Part shown: positions 6,625 through 11,992 of the stretch, in pieces | Numbering within the stretch: the first letter of the stretch is position 1 | Layout of the letters: the number at the start of each line of letters is the position of its first letter | Origin: DATCVR01 sp036566745 | GTDB taxonomy: Bacteria > Actinomycetota > Actinomycetes > Jiangellales > Jiangellaceae | Length of the DNA stretch: 19,370 nt | NCBI GenBank assembly: GCA_036566745.1 | Contig: DATCVR010000098.1 | Location: 1 to 19,370 of the forward strand | Direction: 5' to 3' | Notes under the pieces: generated by a model | What the model saw: the letters and a program-made list of their open reading frames with translations, nothing else | Database searches by the model: none | What the model was told of the DNA's origin: nothing | Program-made: the position numbers and the translations under genes

Positions 6625-7188
6625 ATGCGAATACTCATCGTTCAGCAGTGGGTGACCGTCGACAACATCGTCGCGGAGGAGGACGGTGGCCTCAGCTTCG
6701 TGTCGGGGGAACCGTTCGACGACGACGTCACTGACAACCCCTTCCAGAACAGCCTGATGGGCTTCATCGACTCGGTCGACACGATGATTCTCGGCGCCAA
6801 CACCTACAACCAGTCCAAGGACTACTGGCCGTACGCCGACGAGCAGGGCGAGTACGGCAGGAAGCTCAACAACCTCACCAAGTTCGTCGCCTCCTCGACG
6901 CTGCATGACGCGCCATGGGGCGAATTTCCGGCCGCGACCGTGACGCCCGACCCGGCCGCTACCGTTCGGGAGCTCAAGGAGCAGAGCGGCAAGGACCTCT
7001 GGTTGTGGGGCAGCTTGACACTCATGCGCTCTCTGATGGATGCCGGGGTCGTCGACGAAGTCCGGATGCTGGTCTGCCCGTCGTCCCGCGGCAAGGGAAC
7101 GCACCTCTTCGAAGATCGACGGGACCTGAAGCTGGTCGAGGCCACCTCGTTCGACAATGGCGTGGTCCTTCTGCGCTACGAGGTCTGA
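6625..7188 (+). CDS. RibD C-terminal / dihydrofolate reductase-like family protein
   Basis: A 187-residue member of the RibD_C/DHFR-fold family. It opens with the first strand MRILIVQQWVTVDNIVAEEDG, then LILGANTYNQS-type nucleotide-binding turn (seen as MILGANTYNQSKDYWP), the KFVASSTL strand, the LWLWGSLTLMRSLMDAGVVDEVRMLVCP segment matching the family's glycine-rich strand-helix, and ends in VVLLRYEV. Start chosen at 6625 because GGAAGGA lies just upstream; the frame stays open further upstream without family similarity. An NADPH-dependent reductase is the family expectation; the substrate is unknown. Only distantly similar to the homologue at 1078-1683, so it is not a recent duplicate. It converges on the HxlR gene across a 15-bp hairpin. 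Confidence 0.87.
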   Translation: MRILIVQQWVTVDNIVAEEDGGLSFVSGEPFDDDVTDNPFQNSLMGFIDSVDTMILGANTYNQSKDYWPYADEQGEYGRKLNNLTKFVASSTLHDAPWGEFPAATVTPDPAATVRELKEQSGKDLWLWGSLTLMRSLMDAGVVDEVRMLVCPSSRGKGTHLFEDRRDLKLVEATSFDNGVVLLRYEV

Positions 7189-7350
7189 CGACGTGGTCAC
7201 GGCATGTGCGGTCGTCGTTCCCCTGCTTGGCGTGTCGGCGCTCGGCGTCGCTCGTTCAGTCGAAGCCGAGCAATGCACTGGTCGCCTTGTGGACGAGACC
7301 GACTGACCACGCTCGCATCGAACGCCGGCGACATTCGCAACGTCGCGGCG

Positions 7351-7392
7351 GCTCAGCCCACCTCACCCATGTGGGGATGAGGTGGGCTGAGC
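7351..7392. terminator. Strong bidirectional hairpin between convergent genes
   Basis: A perfect 15-bp inverted repeat (gctcagcccacctca and its complement) around a 12-nt loop, lying between the plus-strand RibD_C gene and the minus-strand HxlR gene. The original HxlR stop (7439) lies before it. The frameshifted reading frame of HxlR runs into it. Confidence 0.75.
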
Positions 7393-7438
7393 GCGGCGAG
7401 CAGCTTCTGACGTGTACGGCTTCGCGTCAGTCCAACCG

Positions 7439-8117
7439 TCAGCCGGCGTCGATCCGGAAGAGTTCCGTGAATCGTTCGAGCAGTTTCAGGTTGCCCTTCA
7501 GGATGGTGACCACGTCCTGCTCCACGGCCTGGGCAGGAGTCAGCGTGCCCGCGATCAGGTGGCGGATGCCGGGTCCGGTGGCGAATTTGCAGTTCTGACT
7601 CGCCACTGGGCAGCGAACCTCCCACCGGCGGTGCCGGCGGAGCGATCTGGACCACCTTCAGTTCGCCGTCGCCGACCTGGGCACGCAATTCGACGACACC
7701 AAACTGGATCTGGAAATCCAGTGACGCTGAAGCGAATTGTGGTCTGAACGCGGTTCGCAGAGCCATCGTCAATGAGTCGGCAGTGACGATGTCGTCATCC
7801 TTGGGTTCACCCATCGACCGAAATCCCCACCGGCCGAGTGTCAGGACGATTGGCTCGAGTTCACGCCCGTATTCGGTGAGTTCGTAGACCAGTCCACAGC
7901 GCGCCATGGGGACACGTCGGATCACCCCGCCCTCCTGCAACTCCTTCAGGCGTGCGGCGAGGATGTTCGTCGGAATCTTGGGCAGGCCCTGCTTCAGGTC
8001 GGTGTAACGACGCGGACCGACGAGCAGGTCACGGATGAGGAGCAGTGCCCAGCGTTCCGTGATCAGCTCGACGGCTCTGGTGATCCCGCAGTACTGCCCG
8101 TAGCTACGGGCGGCCAC
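7439..8117 (-). pseudogene. HxlR-family regulator with C-terminal SCP2-like domain, frameshifted
   Basis: The N-terminal part is an intact HxlR winged helix-turn-helix (RSYGQYCGITRAVELITERW, LLIRDLLVGPRRYTDL, LKELQEGGVIRR), residues about 1-100. The C-terminal SCP2-like domain is read correctly to about ...SGESELQ and then in another frame as FATGPGIRHLIAGTLTPAQA through LLERFTELFRIDAG to a stop at 7439. One extra T in the ttt run near 7586-7588 explains this; removing it gives 226 codons exactly. Without repair the frame reads about 254 codons to 7353 with a nonsense tail. Start is GTG at 8117, immediately after the TGA of the upstream VOC gene (TGAGTG), so translation is coupled. The DNA-binding part may still work. 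A sequencing error is possible. Confidence 0.8.
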
Positions 8118-8560
8118 TCAGACCTGAGCCTGCTCGGCCAGATGTGCCTCCGGGCCTTCTTCTGCTGCCTGCGGCGCCATGTACACGAAGGACACGATGT
8201 TGCCGTCCGGATCCTCCAGGTCACGGCTGTACATGAAACCGAAGTCCTGGGCCGGTCGCGGTTCGGATCCACCGGCGGTCAGACCCGCCTCGGCCACCGT
8301 GTCGACGTCTTCCCTGGAGTCGCGGGCGAGCGCAATCTGGACCTGTGCACTGGTTGCCGGGTCGGCCACCTGCTTGTCCGTGAAGGTAGCGAAGAATTCA
8401 CGAGTCAGCATCATGAATTGGAGGTTCTCGTCCCACACCAGAGACAGGCGACGTTCTCGTCGGTGAAGAGCGGATTGAGGGTCGCGCCGAGCGCGGTGTA
8501 GAAGGCCTTGCTGCGATCGAGGTTGGCAGTCGGGTAACTCACCGAGATCTTCGTAGGCAT
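8118..8560 (-). pseudogene. VOC (glyoxalase-fold) family protein, frameshifted
   Basis: The true N terminus starts at the ATG at 8560 (MPTKISVSYPTANLDRSKAF, then YTALGATLNPLFTDENVACL), preceded by AGGGAG at 8-9 nt. Near 8437-8448 a duplicated ct dinucleotide shifts the frame; translation from 8560 then stops after 49 residues. The rest of the domain continues in another frame as VWDENLQFMMLTREFFATF through YSRDLEDPDGNIVSFVYMAPQ. Removing 2 nt restores exactly 147 codons. The domain is the VOC/bleomycin-resistance-like fold, usually a small-molecule-binding or metal-dependent enzyme; the DPDGN turn near the C terminus is typical. First gene of the operon with HxlR. A longer frame from a TTG at 8603 is an artefact of the shift. 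Confidence 0.8.
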
Positions 8561-8593
8561 GGCATCTGCTCCCTTGGGGTTTGATCCTAAGCG

Positions 8594-8633
8594 CTACTTG
8601 CAAAAAACAAGTTCGCTTGTCAATAGCAAGTAG
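8594..8633 (-). promoter_or_regulatory. Double HxlR-type operator overlapping the VOC/HxlR promoter
   Basis: Two similar inverted repeats with identical spacing: ACTTG-N7-CAAGT at 8596-8612 and GCTTG-N7-CAAGT at 8615-8631, centred 19 bp apart, all inside a larger inverted repeat (ctacttgc ... gcaagtag). Minus-strand TTGACA (8623-8618) overlaps the second site; a weak -10 (CAAGTA, 8600-8595), 17 nt away, overlaps the first. Placement immediately before the VOC/HxlR operon suggests autoregulation by the HxlR protein. Confidence 0.65.
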
Positions 8634-8735
8634 CCCGCAGACCAGGCGCGTTCGCAGGGTGGATTCGGAATTGGGTGCCCGTCGGTCGGCGGCACCTGTC
8701 CGGGCGGTCGAGGCGAGCGTGACGATCTGCGTGCG

Positions 8736-9365
8736 CTAGTCGCGGCCGAGCCAGGTGGCGACGCACGCCTCATTGCCCTCGGCGTCGGCCAGGACCCACC
8801 ACATCGGCGCGTGCGCGTCGGAGACCAGGTGGCCGCCCGCGGCCAGGGCGGCTGAGATGCGGGCCTCGGCCTGATCGTGGGGGACGGCGACATCGAGGTG
8901 CATGCGGTTGCGCTGTGGGCGCGCCGCGTTCATGTGCTGCAAGCCGAAGCCAGGGCCACGGCGCAACGGGTCGTACAGGTAGTCGTCGCCGATCTGGCGG
9001 TAACCAAGCAGCGCACGCCAGAACGGCAGCACGTCTGCGCCGACGAGCGCGTCGAGGGTGACGTTCACGAGCTGCACGACGGTCGGGTCGGCGGGGATGC
9101 CCAGTTCCTTGGCGGCGGCCGAGATCCGCCGGGCCAGAGCGATGTCGCGCAGCCCCAGGGACACCGTGACACCGGCGGACCGCAGGTCGACATTGAGGTA
9201 CTGCTGCTCGGCTCCGCTGGCGAGCCGGCCGATCTCGTCGACGAGCGCGATGCTCTTGGCCAGCGAGCCGGTCCGGAAGTGGGCCGAGACCAAGTGGTAG
9301 CGGGAGCGCCAGTCCTCGACATCGTCGGCCGCGTGGAACTGCCCGGCCGTGATCTGCTCGGTCAT
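8736..9365 (-). CDS. Pterin-4a-carbinolamine dehydratase-like / VOC fusion protein
   Basis: A 209-residue fusion. Residues about 1-95 resemble the pterin-4a-carbinolamine dehydratase (PCD/DCoH) fold: ITAGQFHAADDVEDWR, then SAHFRTGSLAKSIALVDEIG and LRDIALARRISAAAKELG. Residues about 105-209 are a VOC domain (VNVTLDALVGADVLPFWRAL, RMHLDVAVPHDQAEARI, ADAEGNEACVATW). The PCD catalytic histidine motif, normally HHP-D-V-D-L-R in this actinobacterial fusion type, reads EQQYLNVDLR here, so the dehydratase activity is probably lost. Start at 9365 is chosen because family similarity begins there and TAGGTT lies exactly 7 nt upstream with no Shine-Dalgarno, suggesting a leaderless mRNA; the frame stays open to 9518 without similarity. 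Exact role unknown. Confidence 0.85.
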   Translation of the reverse strand: MTEQITAGQFHAADDVEDWRSRYHLVSAHFRTGSLAKSIALVDEIGRLASGAEQQYLNVDLRSAGVTVSLGLRDIALARRISAAAKELGIPADPTVVQLVNVTLDALVGADVLPFWRALLGYRQIGDDYLYDPLRRGPGFGLQHMNAARPQRNRMHLDVAVPHDQAEARISAALAAGGHLVSDAHAPMWWVLADAEGNEACVATWLGRD

Positions 9366-9772
9366 GCCGGCGAACCTAACATCGGCGTGATGGACGCCCG
9401 CGGGATCGAGCGTCGGGGCGATGCTGCTCGCTCCGGCCTCAGTCCCGTATTGGTGGCTGGCGCCGCGCTGGCCGCGCCTACGGGCTGGCGCCGAGTCCGG
9501 AACGTGGCAACGACGCATCCCCTGATCGGGACCATCGACGGGCGGGGTACCAGCCGTTGCCCTCGCCCGCCTGGCTCGGGTTCGGCGGCAGCTAGCGCCG
9601 CCGCCGCGCGGCCTCAGCGCGGCCCGCCGAAACAGATTGGCTACAAATCGGGGTACAACTCACGCTCGGCAGCTCTGGAGCCAGTCCCATTAGCCCGGCG
9701 TGCCTCTCTCCCGCCTTGGCACCTCCCACCTGGAGGTCCGGCGACATCAGGGCAGGTCGGAGCGCCGACATG
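9366..9772. other. Gene-free interval left of tRNA remnant 3
   Basis: About 400 bp without a credible gene. Besides the leaderless -10, it holds a small inverted repeat (acctcc-cacct-ggaggt, 9721-9737). At 9752-9764 is gcaggtcggagcg, a near copy of the motif left of the intact tRNA (11191-11203) and of remnant 1 (979-991). Nothing else recognised. Confidence 0.4.
9373..9378 (-). promoter_or_regulatory. -10 element of a leaderless promoter
   Basis: TAGGTT on the minus strand ends 7 nt before the ATG at 9365, the spacing of actinobacterial leaderless transcripts; no ribosome-binding sequence lies between. Confidence 0.5.
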
Positions 9773-9806
9773 ACGAAGGCCCGGACCAGTGGTCCGGGGC
9801 CTTCGT
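9773..9806. terminator. GC-rich hairpin, tRNA-linked copy 3
   Basis: The same 15-bp inverted repeat as at 4956-4988 and 11212-11244, with one extra G bulged in the right arm. It directly abuts tRNA remnant 3. Confidence 0.7.
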
Positions 9807-9808
9807 GG

Positions 9809-9853
9809 TGGTAGCGGGGGCAGGATTTGAACCTGCGACCTCCGTGTTATGAG
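9809..9853 (-). repeat. tRNA-fMet 3'-half remnant 3 (putative att site)
   Basis: The best-preserved copy: 43 of 45 bases match the 3' half of the intact initiator tRNA (11247-11291), from the encoded CCA through the T-arm to the anticodon loop ttatgag. Similarity to the tRNA then stops and the 22-bp arm shared with remnant 2 follows. The cut at the anticodon loop is typical of tyrosine-recombinase integration in tRNA genes. Confidence 0.82.
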
Positions 9854-9872
9854 TAGCCCTGGGCACGTCTCA

Positions 9873-9894
9873 GCCGGTATCCATCGGCTCACCG
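9873..9894. repeat. 22-bp arm repeat, copy 2
   Basis: Identical to 5053-5074, at the same offset from its tRNA remnant. The stretch between anticodon loop and arm is also alignable between the two sites, with a one-base length difference. Confidence 0.75.
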
Positions 9895-10264
9895 AACCCG
9901 CCGTGAGCAGCAACGCTCCCGCGCCAACAGGCGCATCGATACCTCTGCGTCTCAGCCGTCGCGAGCGCTCTCGGGTACGGATGTGGGTATCGCTCATCTC
10001 GACCCCGGTTGGCTCGCGGTCGAGAGCGCCTCGGACGGCACCAAGCGCCAAGCCAAACTGTCCGTGCCGCTCGAACCCTGCGGACGGGGTTCGTCCGACC
10101 TGCGGTCCGCAAGGCAGGTCCGAACGAGTCGCCGTCAACGTGTTCGGAGCTACCTCGCGGATCCGGCGACACGCGGCTGGCGCCCCGGAACGCGCAACCT
10201 GCCGAGCCGCGGCTCCGGGCCGCACAGTGTTGGGACAACCGCGCCTATGAGATCATGAGGTCCC
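9895..10264. other. Gene-free interval before the alpha/beta hydrolase
   Basis: About 370 bp. Contains a 7-bp inverted repeat gacctgc/gcaggtc (10097-10103 and 10114-10120) and a cggac/gtccg pair just before it. Open frames here are antisense or shifted and unlike any family. It should hold the promoter of the gene at 10265, but no clear -35/-10 pair is seen. Confidence 0.35.
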
Positions 10265-11023
10265 GTGCTACCCCTCGTGTTCGTGCACGGTCTCATCGGC
10301 CCTCTCGCTGACACCCGCACTCTTTCGCTACTGCGTTCGGCGACCGTTGTCTGCCCCGACTTGTTCGGCTACGGCACAGAGGCGGACGCTGGTGTCGACC
10401 ACATCACCATCGACGCCCAGGTCGACTACGTACGCGCCGCCATTGACGGTGCGGCGCCAGACACCCGCGTCCACCTGGTCGGGCATTCCGTCGGCGGCGT
10501 GATCGCGATGGCGTTCGCGCATCGGTACCCGAACCGAGTGGCATCCGTGGTCAATGTCGAAGGCAACTTCGCACTCGCCGACGCGTTCTGGTCGGCTCAG
10601 CTTGCCCGCAAGACACCCCGCGAGGCGCACGACCTGTTGGAAGTCGACCGCGCAGATCCGGCACGCTGGCTACGCGACGGCGGCGTCGAGCCGACCGACG
10701 AACACATCAGGTTGGCCACCCAGGCGCTGGCCTACCAGCCAGCCAGCACGCTCCAGGCCGTGGCACGCGCCGTCATCGAGTTCACCGGCCGACCACTGTA
10801 CGAACCATTGCTGCGCACGGTGTTCCAGGACGTGCCGGTGCATCTGGTCGCCGGGGCCCGCTCCCGACCCGAATGGAACCTGCCCGAATGGGCGCTCGGC
10901 GCGGCGGCCAGCTACACCGAGATGCCCGACACCGGTCACATGGTGATGCTCGAAGCACCCGAAGCGTTCGGCAATCTCCTGCTCGACCTCGCCAATCGGG
11001 ACCACGGTCACGCTGGACTTTGA
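10265..11023 (+). CDS. Alpha/beta-fold hydrolase
   Basis: A 252-residue cytosolic hydrolase. The first strand ends in LVFVHGLIGPLAD (oxyanion-hole HG motif), the nucleophile elbow is GHSVGG with Ser at about residue 76, and the catalytic His lies in MPDTGHMVMLEAPEAF near the C terminus. A cap region of about 90 residues lies between about 105 and 195. The acidic member is expected near VHLVAGARSRPE but cannot be fixed. The start is GTG at 10265, with an AGG 5-6 nt upstream; the protein begins directly with the first strand, as in short members of the family. Substrate cannot be predicted. It is the only gene of the small interval between tRNA remnant 3 and the intact tRNA. Confidence 0.87.
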   Translation: MLPLVFVHGLIGPLADTRTLSLLRSATVVCPDLFGYGTEADAGVDHITIDAQVDYVRAAIDGAAPDTRVHLVGHSVGGVIAMAFAHRYPNRVASVVNVEGNFALADAFWSAQLARKTPREAHDLLEVDRADPARWLRDGGVEPTDEHIRLATQALAYQPASTLQAVARAVIEFTGRPLYEPLLRTVFQDVPVHLVAGARSRPEWNLPEWALGAAASYTEMPDTGHMVMLEAPEAFGNLLLDLANRDHGHAGL

Positions 11024-11211
11024 CTGTGATCGAGTCCTTTCTTACCCACGTACCCAAGACTGCCCTATTGGATTGGGGTTTCGGTGCAGTGTCGCGGATT
11101 GGAGCCGTGAGACAGCCGCAACCACTGCCGATGAACCTACGGCGATGTGACCGTTCAGGCAGACGATAACGCACCCTCAATCACATAAGCGCAGGTCAGA
11201 GCGCTGAAATG

Positions 11212-11244
11212 ACGAAGGCCCGGACCAATGGTCCGGGCCTTCGT
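11212..11244 (-). terminator. Terminator hairpin of tRNA-fMet
   Basis: A perfect 15-bp inverted repeat with a 3-nt loop, beginning 2 bp after the tRNA 3' end on the minus strand and followed by tcatttc. It is the reference copy of the hairpin repeated at the three remnants. Confidence 0.8.
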
Positions 11245-11246
11245 GG

Positions 11247-11323
11247 TGGTAGCGGGGGCAGGATTTGAACCTGCGACCTCTGGGTTATGAGCCCAGCGAG
11301 CTACCGAGCTGCTCCACCCCGCG
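11247..11323 (-). tRNA. Initiator tRNA-Met (CAT)
   Basis: A complete 77-nt tRNA with encoded CCA. It reads CGCGGGGTGGAGCAGC at the 5' end, has anticodon CAT in loop CTCATAA, T-loop TTCAAAT, and ends CCCCGCTACCA. Initiator identity follows from the unpaired C1/U72 end of the acceptor stem and the three consecutive G-C pairs (GGG/CCC) flanking the anticodon loop, both hallmarks of bacterial fMet tRNAs. Its 3' half is the sequence repeated at the three remnants to the left, so this gene is the likely integration target that was regenerated after each insertion. Confidence 0.95.
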
Positions 11324-11334
11324 TCGCAAGAACG

Positions 11335-11363
11335 AGTTTACGGTAGCGGCCCGCTCCCACCAA
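11335..11363 (-). promoter_or_regulatory. Promoter of tRNA-fMet
   Basis: On the minus strand, TTGGTG (11363-11358) and TAAACT (11340-11335) are separated by exactly 17 nt; the -10 ends 11 nt before the mature tRNA 5' end. Fits a housekeeping-sigma promoter. Confidence 0.6.
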
Positions 11364-11438
11364 ATCGGCGCGGCGGCGGTCGAGCCCCGACGCATCCGAG
11401 CCACCCGTACCCGGCCACCGCCACCGCTCGCCACCAGC

Positions 11439-11444
11439 GACAAT
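11439..11444 (+). promoter_or_regulatory. -10 element of a leaderless promoter
   Basis: GACAAT ends 7 nt before the ATG at 11452, with no Shine-Dalgarno in between. Four of six bases match TATAAT. Confidence 0.4.
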
Positions 11445-11451
11445 TGGCGCC

Positions 11452-11946
11452 ATGTCCGAGTTCAGCATCCGCCCTGCCACCCCTGCCGATTACGACGCGA
11501 TCGGTCGGCTGTGCGTCGCGGCGTACGTCGACGCGGGATTCGTCCCCGCGGACAGCGACTACGCCCCCGTCCTCGGCGACTCGGCGACCCGTGCCCGCGA
11601 GGCGACCCTGCTGGCCGCGGTGGACGCCGCCGGCACGATCATCGGGACGGTGACGTTCTGCCGTCCGGGCAGCTCCTACGCCGAGTTGCCGCAGCCGGGC
11701 GAGGCGGAGTTCCGAATGCTCGCGGTGTCGTCCCAGGCGCGCGGACGCGGCGTCGGCGAAGCGCTCGTGCGCGAATGCCTCGACCGGGCCCGCGCCCATG
11801 GCGACGACGCGATCGTCCTGTCGACGCAGACGGAGATGCGCCCGGCACACCGCATCTACGAGCGGCTGGGCTTCGTGCGCGTGCCCGAGCGCGACTGGTA
11901 CCCGGTGCCGCACATCCGCCTGCTCTGCTACCGCCTCGCGCTCTGA
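11452..11946 (+). CDS. GNAT family N-acetyltransferase
   Basis: A 164-residue acyl-CoA-dependent acetyltransferase of the GNAT superfamily. It opens with the typical IRPATPADYDAIGRLC helix start. Motif A lies at about residues 84-105, AEFRMLAVSSQARGRGVGEAL, with the Q/R-x-x-G-x-G acetyl-CoA loop as QARGRGVG. Motif B is at RIYERLGFVRV near the C terminus. No fused domain or membrane segment. The acceptor substrate is unknown. Start at 11452 has no Shine-Dalgarno but a -10-like hexamer 7 nt upstream. Its stop lies 46 bp from the stop of the convergent UPF0182 gene. Confidence 0.92.
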   Translation: MSEFSIRPATPADYDAIGRLCVAAYVDAGFVPADSDYAPVLGDSATRAREATLLAAVDAAGTIIGTVTFCRPGSSYAELPQPGEAEFRMLAVSSQARGRGVGEALVRECLDRARAHGDDAIVLSTQTEMRPAHRIYERLGFVRVPERDWYPVPHIRLLCYRLAL

Positions 11947-11992
11947 GCGCTCCAGCCCAGGCAGCCGCTCCACGTCACGGAGCCGATCCGCC

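Larger units (their letters stand above)
5035..9808. mobile_element. Islet B: segment between tRNA remnants 2 and 3, no integrase
   Basis: About 4.8 kb between direct tRNA-fMet repeats. Its left end carries the 22-bp arm also found at the left end of islet A. Cargo: a divergent pair of unknown genes, a RibD_C protein, a frameshifted VOC/HxlR operon and a PCD-VOC fusion. No recombinase or transfer gene is seen. Boundaries rest on the repeats alone. Confidence 0.45.
9854..11246. mobile_element. Islet A: segment between tRNA remnant 3 and the intact tRNA-fMet
   Basis: About 1.4 kb carrying a single alpha/beta-hydrolase gene. It has the 22-bp arm at its left and the tRNA-linked hairpin at its right. 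It is too short to carry an integrase and one is not seen. Confidence 0.42.

Noticed and set aside
8561..8603. A TTG-initiated start for the VOC protein at 8603
   Set aside because: It exists only because of the frameshift. The true N terminus is in another frame, from the ATG at 8560, with a proper ribosome-binding site.
9641..10225. A minus-strand frame crossing tRNA remnant 3
   Set aside because: It translates through the tRNA-derived sequence (giving the familiar RSQVQILPPLP artefact) and resembles no protein.
1..11246. Search for an integrase, transposase, relaxase or phage gene to explain the tRNA repeats
   Set aside because: None found on either strand. The Holin-X protein is a chromosomal membrane-protein family and is not evidence of a prophage.
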